Assembly: GCA_016192065.1 (NCBI GenBank)
Contig: JACPUX010000072.1
Location: 62,001 to 126,000, forward strand
Direction of reading: 5' to 3'
Origin: Betaproteobacteria bacterium
GTDB lineage: Bacteria > Pseudomonadota > Gammaproteobacteria > Burkholderiales > Casimicrobiaceae
DNA length: 64,000 nucleotides
Shown piece by piece: positions 54,566-63,587 of the stretch (positions are counted from its first letter, which is position 1; each line of letters starts with the position of its first letter). Made by a program: the position numbers and the translations under genes. The notes beneath the pieces are model-generated. The model saw nothing but the letters and a program-made list of their open reading frames with translations, was not told the DNA's origin and searched no databases.

Positions 54566-54805
54566 TCAGGACTTGAGGTGGGCCTTGATGTAATCAACTG
54601 CCTGCTGGACGGTGGTGATCTTCTCCGCCTCTTCATCCGGAATTTCGCACTCGAATTCCTCTTCCAAAGCCATAACCAGCTCGACCGTGTCAAGCGAATC
54701 GGCACCCAAGTCGTCGACGAACGAGGACTCGTTCTTGATTTCGGCCTCGTTCACGCCCAGTTGCTCGGCGACGATTTTCTTGACCCGCTGTTCGATGTCT
54801 TCCAT
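54566..54805 (-). CDS. acpP: Acyl carrier protein
   Basis: 79-residue acidic carrier of growing acyl chains. The phosphopantetheine serine lies in [17 protein letters not shown] at about residue 37. Standard length and charge. GGAGGAG precedes ATG 54805. An extended -10 promoter lies about 40 bp upstream, in line with the high level this protein needs against its operon neighbours. Confidence 0.99.
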   Translation of the reverse strand: MEDIEQRVKKIVAEQLGVNEAEIKNESSFVDDLGADSLDTVELVMALEEEFECEIPDEEAEKITTVQQAVDYIKAHLKS

Positions 54806-54843
54806 AACTCCTCCCAAGATTGGGCTGAACAAAAAACCTGCAT

Positions 54844-54852
54844 ATTCTACCA
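54844..54852 (-). promoter_or_regulatory. Extended -10 promoter for acpP
   Basis: Minus strand TGGTAGAAT (54852-54844), an extended -10 element in the 99-bp fabG-acpP gap; the -35 region is poor. The predicted leader is about 32 bases and ends with a strong ribosome binding site. Confidence 0.6.
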
Positions 54853-54904
54853 GAGCGCCGGGCATTGCGAAAATGCGCCGGCGCGAACTCCTGCCCCCCA
54901 GCAT

Positions 54905-55645
54905 CTACGCCAGATACATGCCACCGTTGACGTGCAAGGTGGCGCCCGTAATGTACCCGGCCCGCGGCGAGGCGAGGAACGCGACCGCGTGCGCGATATC
55001 CTCGGCCGCGCCCAGCCGGCCCAACGGAATGCTCTCCAGGAGCTTGCCTTTCTGCTCCTCGGGCAGACCCCGGGTCATGTCGGTGTCGATAAAGCCGGGC
55101 GCGACGCAGTTCACCGTAATATTGCGGCTACCCACCTCCTGAGCCAGGGATTTGGTCAGACCGATCAGGCCGGCCTTGGCCGCGGCGTAGTTCGCCTGAC
55201 CTGGATTGCCGCTGGAACCGACCACTGAACCGATATTGATGATGCGGCCGGCGCGGGCTTTCATCATGCCGCGCAGCACCGCGCGGGAAAGCCGGAAAGC
55301 GGCCTTGAGATTGGTGTCGAGAATAGCATCCCAGTCGTCGTCTTTCATACGCAGCAGCAGATTGTCGCGGGTAATGCCGGCATTGTTCACCAGGATGCGG
55401 AGGTCGCCCCGCTCCTGGACAGTTCTTATGGTCGCATCGATCTGAGTCGGATCGGTGACATCGAGCCTGAGTCCGGCGCCGGCATTCCCCGCTTCGGCAA
55501 ACTTGGCGCTGATCGAAGCCGCCCCCGCGTCAGTGGTGGCAGTGCCGAAGACCGTGGCCCCCTGCGCCGCCAGTTCGAGCGCGATGGCTTGGCCAATGCC
55601 GCGGCTGGCACCGGTAACAAGGGCGATCTGATCCTTCAGCAACAT
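54905..55645 (-). CDS. fabG: 3-oxoacyl-ACP reductase
   Basis: 246-residue short-chain dehydrogenase using NADPH. Cofactor motif LVTGASRGIGQAIALEL at residues 9-25, NNAGITRDNLLLRM, and the catalytic Ser-Tyr-Lys (INIGSVVGSSGNPGQANY, then AAAKAG). C-terminal GATLHVNGGMYLA is typical FabG. The ATG at 55645 overlaps the end of fabD by ten bases, so the two are translationally coupled. Confidence 0.97.
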   Translation of the reverse strand: MLLKDQIALVTGASRGIGQAIALELAAQGATVFGTATTDAGAASISAKFAEAGNAGAGLRLDVTDPTQIDATIRTVQERGDLRILVNNAGITRDNLLLRMKDDDWDAILDTNLKAAFRLSRAVLRGMMKARAGRIINIGSVVGSSGNPGQANYAAAKAGLIGLTKSLAQEVGSRNITVNCVAPGFIDTDMTRGLPEEQKGKLLESIPLGRLGAAEDIAHAVAFLASPRAGYITGATLHVNGGMYLA

Positions 55646-56583
55646 GGTCCTTCCCCTTGTATGCCGGCCCGAGCGGTAGCCAGTGCGTCCTTGTCGGTCA
55701 GCGCGAACGGCGTCATGCCCGCGGCGATGCGCTTGTTCAGCCCTACTAGCACCTTGCCGGGGCCGCATTCCAGGAGGTGCGTGGCACCTCGGGCAACGAA
55801 TTCCTGCACCGTGTCGACCCAACGCACCGGGCTGTGGAGCTGCTTCACCAACGCCGCGCGAATCGCCTCGGGGTCGGTCGCGAGCTGCGCATCGACATTG
55901 TGCAGAACGGGGATCTTGGGCACGAGTACCGGCACATCGCGCAAGTAGGCGGCGAGCCTCTCGGCGGCCGATCTCATCAAGGCGCAATGCGACGGCACGC
56001 TCACCGGCAGCAGCATGGCGCGCTTTGCCCCACGCGCCTTGGCGGCCGCCACCGCGCGCTCCACCGCGGCCTTGGTCCCGGCAACCACCACTTGGCCCGG
56101 GGCATTGAAATTCACCGCCTCGACCACTTCGCCCTGCGCGGCATCGGCGCACGCGGCAATGATTCCGGCGTCATCGAGGCCCAGCACCGCGGCCATTCCT
56201 CCGGCACCCTCGGCCACCGCCTCCTGCATCACCTGGGCGCGGAAGCGCACCAGGGGGATCGCATCCCTGAGGCTGATGGCACCGGCGGCGACCAGCGCGC
56301 TATATTCCCCCAGGCTGTGCCCAGCCATCATTTCCGGGGTATGCCCACCACCAAGGCGCCAGGCGCGCCAGGCGGCCACCCCCGCCGCCAGCATCACTGG
56401 CTGAGTATTCACCGTGGCGTTGAGCGCTTCCTCGGGGCCGTTCTGGACCAAGGCCCAAAGATCCTGGCCGAGCGCCCCAGAGGCCTCGGCAAAGGTGTCC
56501 CGGATCACCGGCAGATCGCCCCAAGCGTTCATCATGCCAACGGATTGTGATCCTTGGCCGGGAAATACTACCGCGAGTTTCAT
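55636..56583 (-). CDS. fabD: Malonyl-CoA:ACP transacylase
   Basis: 315 residues. N-terminal VVFPGQGSQSVGM, the nucleophile elbow AGHSLGEYSALVAAG (Ser near 93), the arginine in VRFRAQVMQEA, and the catalytic histidine in VSVPSHCALM. It loads malonyl groups onto ACP. It starts 8 bp after fabH ends and overlaps fabG. Confidence 0.97.
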   Translation of the reverse strand: MKLAVVFPGQGSQSVGMMNAWGDLPVIRDTFAEASGALGQDLWALVQNGPEEALNATVNTQPVMLAAGVAAWRAWRLGGGHTPEMMAGHSLGEYSALVAAGAISLRDAIPLVRFRAQVMQEAVAEGAGGMAAVLGLDDAGIIAACADAAQGEVVEAVNFNAPGQVVVAGTKAAVERAVAAAKARGAKRAMLLPVSVPSHCALMRSAAERLAAYLRDVPVLVPKIPVLHNVDAQLATDPEAIRAALVKQLHSPVRWVDTVQEFVARGATHLLECGPGKVLVGLNKRIAAGMTPFALTDKDALATARAGIQGEGPCC

Positions 56584-56590
56584 AGCTTTC

Positions 56591-57547
56591 TCACCATTTG
56601 ATCAGAACTGAACCCCAGGTGAACCCACCACCCACGCCCACCAGCATGACACGCTGTCCGGGCTGGACGCGGCCATCGCGCACCGCCTGATCCAGAGCCA
56701 AAGGAATCGAGGCCGCCGAGGTGTTGCCGTGCTGCGCCACGGTGAGCACCACACGATTCATGGGTAGTTCGAGCTTCTTCGCGGTCGCTTCGATGATGCG
56801 GATATTCGCCTGGTGGGGAATCAGCCAGTCGATCGCCGCTTGGGGCAGATCGTTGGCCCGCAAAGCCTCTTCGGCGACCTCGGCCAGCACGCGCACGGCG
56901 AACTTGAACACGGCATTGCCTTCCATATGCACGAATGGGCTGCCCCTGACCGCACCGGAATCGATCTGGCCGGGCACACAGAGGATGTCGCGATGCGAAC
57001 CGTCGGCGTGCAGATGAGTGGACAGGATGCCACGCTCGGCGTCCCGCGCCAGCACGACCGCCCCGGCGCCATCGCCGAAGAGCACACAAGTGCCTCGATC
57101 GTTCCAGTCGAGGATGCGGGAGAACACCTCGGCCCCCACAACCAGTGCGTGACGTACCGTTCCCGCCCGCATCATCGCGTCGGCGATGCCCAGGGCGTAA
57201 ACAAAGCCGCTGCATACCGCCTGCACGTCGAAAGCCGCGCCACCCTTGGCACCGAGCTTGTCCTGCAGGATGCAGGCAGTGCTGGGAAACACCATGTCCG
57301 GAGTGGAGGTGGCGACGATAATGAGATCGATGTCCTGGGGCGTCTTGCCGGCCATTTCCAGGGCCTGGCGGCAGGCGCGCAGAGCGAGGTCGCTGGTGCT
57401 CTCCTCGGCCGCGGCAATGTGGCGCTGCCGGATGCCGGTGCGGGTGGTGATCCACTCGTCGCTGGTGGCCACGCGGCTTGCCAGTTCGGCATTGCTGAGC
57501 ACCCGCGCGGGCAGAGCACTGCCGGTACCGATGATCCGATTAAGCAT
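56591..57547 (-). CDS. fabH: Beta-ketoacyl-ACP synthase III
   Basis: Starts fatty-acid synthesis from acetyl-CoA and malonyl-ACP. 318 residues with active-site Cys in [15 protein letters not shown] (about 112), His in [14 protein letters not shown] and the late catalytic Asn region ([12 protein letters not shown]). N-terminus [16 protein letters not shown] is canonical from ATG 57547, which lies inside the end of plsX (8-base overlap). Confidence 0.97.
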   Translation of the reverse strand: MLNRIIGTGSALPARVLSNAELASRVATSDEWITTRTGIRQRHIAAAEESTSDLALRACRQALEMAGKTPQDIDLIIVATSTPDMVFPSTACILQDKLGAKGGAAFDVQAVCSGFVYALGIADAMMRAGTVRHALVVGAEVFSRILDWNDRGTCVLFGDGAGAVVLARDAERGILSTHLHADGSHRDILCVPGQIDSGAVRGSPFVHMEGNAVFKFAVRVLAEVAEEALRANDLPQAAIDWLIPHQANIRIIEATAKKLELPMNRVVLTVAQHGNTSAASIPLALDQAVRDGRVQPGQRVMLVGVGGGFTWGSVLIKW

Positions 57548-58577
57548 CGCTGGCTTCCGCAAGCTGGGAGGCATTCGCGCCGCGCCCGACATAACGGGCG
57601 ATGCGTTCGATCACACCGCTTTCCGCCTCCTCAAAGGCGCGGCGCAGGGCGCATTGAAAACCGAGAACATCGGTGCCCCCGTGGCTCTTCATGACAATGC
57701 CGCGCAAACCCAATAGGCTGGCGCCGTTGTATCGGCGCGGATCGACGCGGTGCCGAAACCCCTTGAGCGCGGGCATGGCGATCAGCGCCACCAGCTTGGT
57801 CAGCCAGTTGCGCATGAATGCTTCCTTGAGAAAAGTCACCAGCATCTGCGCGAGTCCCTCCGAGGTCTTGAGCGCCACATTGCCGACGAAGCCGTCGCAG
57901 ACGACCACGTCCGCGGTGCCTTTGTAAATGTCGTCGCCCTCGACGTTGCCGATAAAATTGAGCTCGCTGGCACGCAGCAGCTCGCCAGCTTCCTTGACCA
58001 CGTCGTTGCCCTTGATTGCTTCTTCGCCGATGTTCAAGAGGCCCACCGTGGGACGTTCGCAATGCTGGGTGGTGGCGACCAGCGCCGAACCCATGAGCCC
58101 GAATTGGTAGAGCTGCTCGGCGCTGCAATTGACGTTGGCCCCGAGGTCGAGCACCGTGGTCTGGCCGCGCAAGGTGGGCAAGGCGGTGGCGATCGCCGGA
58201 CGTTCAATCCCTGGCAGCGTCTTCAGCACAAATCGGGCGATCGCCATCAGTGCCCCGGTATTGCCCGCGCTGACGCAGGCGGCGGCGCGCCCGGACTTGA
58301 CCAGATTGATCGCCACCCGCATCGAGGAATCCTTCTTGCCGCGCAGCGCCAAGGCCGGCGACTCGTCGGACGCCACGACTTCGGAAGCGGGTTCGATCGC
58401 CAGGCGCGGATGATCAGCGGCGCCGCGCGCCGCCAGCTCTGCCTTGAGCGCGGCTTCGGCGCCGACTAGAATGATCCGCGCGGCCTCACACTCGGCTAGA
58501 AACGCTAACGCCGCGGGAACGGTGACGGAAGGACCGAAATCCCCGCCCATGGCGTCGACAGCAACGGTGACGCTCAT
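57540..58577 (-). CDS. plsX: Phosphate acyltransferase PlsX
   Basis: Makes acyl-phosphate from acyl-ACP for phospholipid synthesis. 345 residues starting [20 protein letters not shown], with [36 protein letters not shown] and [17 protein letters not shown]. The start has no clear ribosome binding site and lies 90 bp after rpmF. The 3' end overlaps fabH. Confidence 0.96.
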   Translation of the reverse strand: MSVTVAVDAMGGDFGPSVTVPAALAFLAECEAARIILVGAEAALKAELAARGAADHPRLAIEPASEVVASDESPALALRGKKDSSMRVAINLVKSGRAAACVSAGNTGALMAIARFVLKTLPGIERPAIATALPTLRGQTTVLDLGANVNCSAEQLYQFGLMGSALVATTQHCERPTVGLLNIGEEAIKGNDVVKEAGELLRASELNFIGNVEGDDIYKGTADVVVCDGFVGNVALKTSEGLAQMLVTFLKEAFMRNWLTKLVALIAMPALKGFRHRVDPRRYNGASLLGLRGIVMKSHGGTDVLGFQCALRRAFEEAESGVIERIARYVGRGANASQLAEASDA

Positions 58578-58667
58578 CGCTGCGTAGTCCGGTTCACGCT
58601 CGAAGACGAAGGTTCGGTCCACGGGCGCCGCCAACGCGCGCCGTCCCGCATCGCCGCGGCGAACCGC

Positions 58668-58847
58668 TTATTCGCCTTTGACAGCGAGAACCTTCTTGCC
58701 GCGGTAGAAACCCTTGGGGCTGATGTGATGGCGCAGATGCACTTCGCCGCTCACCGGCTCCACCGCCAAGGGCGGATTGGTGAGGAAATCGTGAGCGCGA
58801 TGCATGCCGCGCTTGGACGGGGACTTCTTGTTTTGTTGCACAGCCAT
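58668..58847 (-). CDS. rpmF: 50S ribosomal protein L32
   Basis: 59 residues: [20 protein letters not shown], then [32 protein letters not shown] and the stop after KGE. This is the betaproteobacterial L32 lacking the four zinc cysteines. AGGAG lies eight bases before ATG 58847. It sits in the classic yceD-rpmF-plsX order. Confidence 0.98.
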   Translation of the reverse strand: MAVQQNKKSPSKRGMHRAHDFLTNPPLAVEPVSGEVHLRHHISPKGFYRGKKVLAVKGE

Positions 58848-58862
58848 GATTTGACTCCTGCT

Positions 58863-59396
58863 TCAGTTTTCGTTTCCGGTTTGCTTGCGCTTCAGGTTTG
58901 CGAGCGACGCAAACGGTCGCGTTTGGTCCTGCGCGCTCGCCGCCGCCCCGCCACCGGGCGCACACACCCCTTCGGGATGGCGCGGCGCATAGGGCAAGGC
59001 CAGCAACAACTCGTCTTCCAGCATCTCGTGCAGATCCAATGGAGCCGCAGCGAGCACTGTTTCGTCTTCGCCTTCGTCCCAGACCGCCAGTTCTTCCTCA
59101 GTCGCAGCAAGCAGGATTTCGGTCTCGCTGTCGAGTTCGTGAAGATAAGGCAATAGGCAGCGCTGACAGGTCAAGGTCACCGAGCCCTCCAGCCGCAGCG
59201 TGAGAACCGGACGACCGCGATCATCCATGGCGCCCCGCACCGTAAACCCCAGTGACCCCTCATTGGTGGCGAGCAGGGTTTCAAGCCGCTTGAAGTCCGC
59301 CAAACGAACGATGCCCACCACCGATTCGCCAGCGCGAGCAAGCCCCTGCACTTCGAGCTTGCCGGTCGCGGAGACGTAGTTGGCGCGATTCGACAT
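58863..59396 (-). CDS. yceD: YceD/DUF177 protein
   Basis: 177 residues. The core LEGSVTLTCQRCLLPYLHELD with the CxxC pair, an acidic middle, DLHEMLEDELLLALPYAPRH, and the end FASLANLKRKQ match YceD, a protein linked to 23S rRNA metabolism and always next to rpmF. ATG 59396 has no ribosome binding site but lies only about 3 bases after the predicted transcription start of a near-consensus promoter. A GTG further in could be used instead. Confidence 0.9.
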   Translation of the reverse strand: MSNRANYVSATGKLEVQGLARAGESVVGIVRLADFKRLETLLATNEGSLGFTVRGAMDDRGRPVLTLRLEGSVTLTCQRCLLPYLHELDSETEILLAATEEELAVWDEGEDETVLAAAPLDLHEMLEDELLLALPYAPRHPEGVCAPGGGAAASAQDQTRPFASLANLKRKQTGNEN

Positions 59397-59405
59397 AAAC
59401 GTTGC

Positions 59406-59434
59406 ATAATAAAGCCTTGCCTCGTCTTTGTCAA
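59406..59434 (-). promoter_or_regulatory. Near-consensus sigma70 promoter for yceD-rpmF-plsX-fab
   Basis: Minus strand TTGACA (59434-59429), exactly 17 bp, then TATTAT (59411-59406): 6/6 and 5/6 matches at ideal spacing. The predicted start near 59399 leaves a leader of about 3 bases before the yceD ATG. Confidence 0.85.
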
Positions 59435-59471
59435 AGAAGAAGCCAAGGGTTTCCTCAAGGTTGGCGCCGCC

Positions 59472-60062
59472 ATGCCCAAGCTCATACTCGCTTCCACTTC
59501 TCCCTATCGCCGCGCTCTCCTGGAGCGTCTGCGCCTGCCCTTCGAGGTCGTGGCGCCGCAAGTCGATGAGCAGCCCCGGCCCGATGAATCCCCCGAACAG
59601 ACCGCGCGCCGGCTGGCCGAGGCCAAAGCCCGCGCCGTTGCCAGGCAACTCGAACACGGCCTGGTGATCGGCTCGGACCAGGTGGCGGAACTCGACGGCC
59701 GCCCGATCAACAAGCCTCTGAGCCACGAGAAGGCTTTGGCACAGCTACGCGGCATGCAGGGCCGCGAAGTGGTGTTCCACAGCGCCCTGGCGGTACTCGA
59801 CGCGGCGACCGGCACCGCCCAGGTAGATAGTGTGCCCACCCGCGTGCACTTTCGCGACCTGGCCGATGCGCAACTCGATCGCTATTTGCGCCTTGAGCAG
59901 CCCTACGACTGCGCCGGCAGCGCCAAGGTCGAAGGACTGGGCGTGGTTTTGCTCTCGCGGGTGGAGTCGACCGATCCCACGGCGCTAATAGGGCTGCCGC
60001 TGATCCGCCTTTGTGCCATGCTCAAGGCGGCTGGCCTCGATATCCTGGAGTGCGATCACTGA
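59472..60062 (+). CDS. Maf/YceF-family nucleoside triphosphate pyrophosphatase
   Basis: 196-residue house-cleaning pyrophosphatase. LILASTSPYRRALLERL at the N-terminus carries the substrate loop, and LVIGSDQVAELDGRPINKP, then GREVVFHSALAVLD, follow. The SDQVAELDG form is typical of the YceF (m7GTP-directed) subgroup rather than the dTTP type. It is divergent from yceD, as in many proteobacteria. The stop shares one base with the next start (TGATG). Confidence 0.93.
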   Translation: MPKLILASTSPYRRALLERLRLPFEVVAPQVDEQPRPDESPEQTARRLAEAKARAVARQLEHGLVIGSDQVAELDGRPINKPLSHEKALAQLRGMQGREVVFHSALAVLDAATGTAQVDSVPTRVHFRDLADAQLDRYLRLEQPYDCAGSAKVEGLGVVLLSRVESTDPTALIGLPLIRLCAMLKAAGLDILECDH

Positions 60063-60796
60063 TGCCCGTTCGCGTCCTGCCACGGCCGGGGGCGCTATAC
60101 CTCATTCCCACGCTGCTGGGCGGTACCGATCCGGCCGCCGCGCTGCCCCCCCGCACCCTCGCCCTCACTCGGGAATTGCGCCGCTTCGTGGTGGAGAACG
60201 CCAAGTCGGCGCGAGCCTTCCTGAAGCTGGTGGAGATGCCACTGCCTTTGGCCGAACTCGATCTCCAAGAACTGAACGAACACACCCCCGAAGCGGCAAT
60301 CGCCGGATTGCTCGCTCCCGCCCTGGCCGGAGAGCCCCTGGGTTTGCTCTCGGAAGCCGGTTGCCCGGCCGTGGCCGACCCCGGGGCGCGCCTGATTGCC
60401 ATTGCGCACACCCGGGGTTTGGCGGTGGTGCCCATGGTGGGACCTTCGTCGATACTCCTGGGGTTGATGGCCTCCGGTCTCAACGGTCAGGCTTTCGTCT
60501 TTCACGGCTACCTGCCGACCAAACCTCCCGAGCGCATCGCCGCCTTGCGCCGGGTCGAAGAAGCCGCCTGGAAGAATGGCGCGACCCAAGGCTTCATCGA
60601 AACGCCCTATCGCAATGTCGCACTCCTGGAAGCGCTCTGCGCCACCTGCCGCAAAGAAACGCTGTTGTGCGTGGCCGCCGATCTCACTCTGGATTCGGAA
60701 TCGGTGCGCACCAAAACGATCGGCGCCTGGACCCGCGAGTCGCTGACGGACTACGCCAAGCGGCCAGCGATCTTCTTTCTCGGCCAACCGGTCTGA
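60062..60796 (+). CDS. SAM-dependent methyltransferase of the RsmI/tetrapyrrole-methylase fold
   Basis: 244 residues with YLIPTLLGGTDP at the start, LSEAGCPAVADPGARLIAIA and MVGPSSILLGLMASGLNGQA in the SAM site, and FIETPYRNVALLEAL. These match the RsmI-type tetrapyrrole-methylase fold, but the protein is some 40 residues shorter than RsmI and the N-terminus differs. It may be a paralogue with another target. It is coupled to the maf gene (TGATG). Confidence 0.8.
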   Translation: MPVRVLPRPGALYLIPTLLGGTDPAAALPPRTLALTRELRRFVVENAKSARAFLKLVEMPLPLAELDLQELNEHTPEAAIAGLLAPALAGEPLGLLSEAGCPAVADPGARLIAIAHTRGLAVVPMVGPSSILLGLMASGLNGQAFVFHGYLPTKPPERIAALRRVEEAAWKNGATQGFIETPYRNVALLEALCATCRKETLLCVAADLTLDSESVRTKTIGAWTRESLTDYAKRPAIFFLGQPV

Positions 60797-60886
60797 AGCG
60801 GCGCCGACCACATCAGATTTGCTCGTTCCGGAGAGAGCGGGAATCCAGTAGATTCGATGAGCAAAACCGTGATCGATGGATTGCGA

Positions 60887-61333
60887 TCAGGTGTTCTCGT
60901 CCTCTGGCCAGTTCTTGATGTAGCTCTTCAGCATCTTGTTCTCGAAACTGGCTTCCTCGTACACCGCTTTGGCGACATCGTGGAAGGACACCACGCCCAG
61001 GAGCGTGCTGCCGTCAATCACCGGCACGTAACGCGCGTGCCTCTCCAGCATGATGCGCCGCAGCTCCATGACCTCTAGGTGAGGCGATGCCTGCGCCGGA
61101 TCCCGCACCATGATCTCACTGATCTTGAGGTCACCCAGCTGACCGCCACGCTGGTCCAGGGCCTGCAAAACTTCGCGAAAGGTCAGCATGCCAGCCATGC
61201 GACCGTTGTCCATGACCACCAGCGAGCCAATGTCGTTCTCCGCCATGACCCGCACCGCATTGCTGACCGCATTGCCCGGAGGCGCCGTGTACAGGGCGTT
61301 GCCCTTGATGCGCAGGATTTCGCTGACGATCAT
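60887..61333 (-). CDS. Two-CBS-domain protein
   Basis: 148 residues made of two CBS domains (NAVSNAVRVMAENDIGSLVV; ISEIMVRDPAQASPHLEVME, ARYVPVIDGSTLLGVVSF). Such stand-alone pairs bind adenine nucleotides and regulate a partner. GGAGGG precedes ATG 61333. No partner is evident from position. Confidence 0.9.
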   Translation of the reverse strand: MIVSEILRIKGNALYTAPPGNAVSNAVRVMAENDIGSLVVMDNGRMAGMLTFREVLQALDQRGGQLGDLKISEIMVRDPAQASPHLEVMELRRIMLERHARYVPVIDGSTLLGVVSFHDVAKAVYEEASFENKMLKSYIKNWPEDENT

Positions 61334-61424
61334 TTTTCCCTCCGTTCCAGCTAGAAAGTTGTAATCCCAACCGTCAGATTACTACCGCAGACAGGCGCGC
61401 GGCAAGCGCCGCGCCACCGACGCT

Positions 61425-62570
61425 TCACCGCACCGGAAGGCGTGGCTTGAGCCAATGCGCCAGGGCGATCTCGGCTGGTGCGTGAGTGTCGAGACTCCAT
61501 TTGCCGACCCGCTTCAGCCACTTCTTCTGCGATTCGACGACCTTGGCGAAGAATGGGTTCTCGCGGGCCTTTGCCGCGATCACCCGATCCCAGGCTTTGA
61601 GCTGCGCCTCGAGTACCTCGCGCGGAGTTCGGTAGAACTGCACCTTGTCTTCGCTCTGCATGGCGAAGTAGTCCCGCGAATAGCGATCGATGGCCTTCCA
61701 GCTCATTTCCGCCGATGAGGCTTGCGCGGCGTAGCGAATGATCGCTTGAAGGTCCGCGGCGAGCGAATCGTAGCGCCGCTTGTTGATCAGCACTTCGAAG
61801 AACTCAGCATTCTGGTGATAGCTTTGCAGCATGCAGACTTTGACGACATCGGGAAACCCCAGGCGACGGTCGCTGCTGGCGTTGTTGAATTCGGCGGCGT
61901 CGATGGTCCCGCGGTCCAGGCCGCCGACGATTTCACCGGCCGGAAGAGTCACCGGGTGGGCCCCCATTTCCCGAAAGAGCTCGGTGGCAAGCCCCACGGT
62001 GCGAAACCGCAAGCCGCGCAAATCGGCGGTGGATCGTATCGGCTTCTTGAACCAGCCCAGCGGCTGCGTGGGCATCGGGCCATAGAGCAGCCCCTCGACC
62101 TCGTAGCCCATGATCTCCTGCTGCAATTCACGATACAGCTCTTTGCCTCCGCCGTACTCGATCCAGGCGAGCATCTGGTTGGCGTCCAGGCCGGCCAGGG
62201 GGCTGGTGCCAAAAAGCGAAAAGGCCGAGTTGCGCGCGTACCAGTAGGCCGCGACACCGTGGCCGCCGTCCAGGACACCTTTATGTACGGCGTCGATCAG
62301 ATCAAAGGCCTTGACCATGGCGCCCGCCGGCAGCATTTCGATGCGCAGGCGTCCGACGGACATTTCGTTCACCTTGTTGGCGAAGTCGAGGGCGTATTCA
62401 TGAAAGATGTCGCGCGTCGGCCAGGTACTCTGGAACCGCAGTTCGATCGTTTCGTCAGCGCGCGCCTCAGCCGCTTTGCCCGCCAGGAGGCCCGCGGACA
62501 GCGCCGCGGCGGTCTTGACGAATCCCCTTCGACCGGGCCTTGGCGCCGGCTTCTTCGTTGGTGCGCGCAT
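61425..62570 (-). CDS. Orphan TRAP transporter substrate-binding protein (DctP family), Tat-exported
   Basis: 381 residues with a twin-arginine signal (RRGFVKTAAALSAGLLAGKA) and the DctP fold: IELRFQSTWPTRDIFHEYAL, AHPVTLPAGEIVGGLDRGTIDAAEF and the conserved arginine region DLRGLRFRTVG. It should bind an organic acid in the periplasm. The two membrane subunits (DctQ, DctM) are not next to it. It lies between recR and the CBS gene, so it must work with a distant transporter or as a sensor partner. Confidence 0.9.
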   Translation of the reverse strand: MRAPTKKPAPRPGRRGFVKTAAALSAGLLAGKAAEARADETIELRFQSTWPTRDIFHEYALDFANKVNEMSVGRLRIEMLPAGAMVKAFDLIDAVHKGVLDGGHGVAAYWYARNSAFSLFGTSPLAGLDANQMLAWIEYGGGKELYRELQQEIMGYEVEGLLYGPMPTQPLGWFKKPIRSTADLRGLRFRTVGLATELFREMGAHPVTLPAGEIVGGLDRGTIDAAEFNNASSDRRLGFPDVVKVCMLQSYHQNAEFFEVLINKRRYDSLAADLQAIIRYAAQASSAEMSWKAIDRYSRDYFAMQSEDKVQFYRTPREVLEAQLKAWDRVIAAKARENPFFAKVVESQKKWLKRVGKWSLDTHAPAEIALAHWLKPRLPVR

Positions 62571-62612
62571 CGCTCCTCCTCATCCCCCGCGCGCCCGAGC
62601 GCGCCATGCTTC

Positions 62613-63215
62613 TCAGTCCAGCAGCAGCCGACGCTCGCGCAGCGCTTGGGCCAGCGTGCCGCTATCCACGTACTCCAGTTCACCTCCGACCGGCACCCCC
62701 CGCGCCAGTCGCGTCACGGTGAGCCCGCGCGCGCGCAACAGTTGGCTGACGTAATGCGCGGTCGCTTCGCCTTCATTGGTGAAATTGGTGGCGACGATGA
62801 CTTCCCGCACGACTCCGTCGGTCGCGCGTTTCAGCATCCGGTCGAGGTGGATTTCCTTGGGTCCAATGCCGTCCAGCGGCGACAAGCGCCCCATGAGCAC
62901 GAAGTATAGCCCCTGGTAGGCATGGCTTTGCTCGACCATGAGTGAATCGGCCGGAGATTCCACCACGCACAACTGGGTCGCATCACGGCGCGGCGAACGG
63001 CAAAGGGCGCAGATCGCCTCTTCGGTGAAGGTGTTGCAGCGTTCGCAATGGCGCACTTTCTCCACCGCGGTTTGCAGAGCCAGGGCCAAGCGCTGGGCCC
63101 CGGCGCGGTCGTATTGCAGCAAATGGAAGGCCATACGCTGCGCCGCTTTGGGCCCCACGCCGGGCAAGCATCGCAGTGCCTTCACCAACTCGTCGAGCGG
63201 CGTCAGCGTCTCCAT
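62613..63215 (-). CDS. recR: Recombination protein RecR
   Basis: 200 residues: helix-hairpin-helix ([20 protein letters not shown]), four-cysteine zinc motif ([16 protein letters not shown]), Toprim domain ([32 protein letters not shown]) and C-terminal Walker-like end. It works with RecO and RecF to load RecA on gaps. It follows ybaB by 21 bp in the standard dnaX-ybaB-recR operon. Confidence 0.98.
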   Translation of the reverse strand: METLTPLDELVKALRCLPGVGPKAAQRMAFHLLQYDRAGAQRLALALQTAVEKVRHCERCNTFTEEAICALCRSPRRDATQLCVVESPADSLMVEQSHAYQGLYFVLMGRLSPLDGIGPKEIHLDRMLKRATDGVVREVIVATNFTNEGEATAHYVSQLLRARGLTVTRLARGVPVGGELEYVDSGTLAQALRERRLLLD

Positions 63216-63236
63216 GCCGATGGTTGTTGGTGTCGC

Positions 63237-63560
63237 TCAGAAAGGCAGCTTGAAACCCGGTGGCATCTGCAAGCCGGCGGTGAAGCCCGCCATGCGCTCC
63301 TGCGTGGTCGCCTCGACGCGTCGCACCGCGTCATTGACCGCCGCCGCCACGAGGTCTTCGAGCATATCCTTGTCTTCGGTGAGCAGGCTGGGATCGATGA
63401 GCACACGCTTCACGTCGTGGCGGCAAGTCATGGTCACTTTGACCATCCCCGCGCCAGCCTGGCCCTCGACTTCGAGCGTCGCCAATTGCTCTTGCGCCTT
63501 GCGCATGTTCTCCTGCATCTGCTGGGCCTGTTTCATCAGGCCCGCAATTCCACCTTTCAT
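63237..63560 (-). CDS. ybaB: Nucleoid-associated protein YbaB/EbfC
   Basis: 107-residue DNA-binding dimer. [20 protein letters not shown] opens the coiled helix, and [20 protein letters not shown] and [18 protein letters not shown] complete the family pattern. Placed between dnaX and recR as usual. Confidence 0.96.
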   Translation of the reverse strand: MKGGIAGLMKQAQQMQENMRKAQEQLATLEVEGQAGAGMVKVTMTCRHDVKRVLIDPSLLTEDKDMLEDLVAAAVNDAVRRVEATTQERMAGFTAGLQMPPGFKLPF

Positions 63561-63587
63561 ATGCCGCTCCCGGGGAAAAATTGGTAT

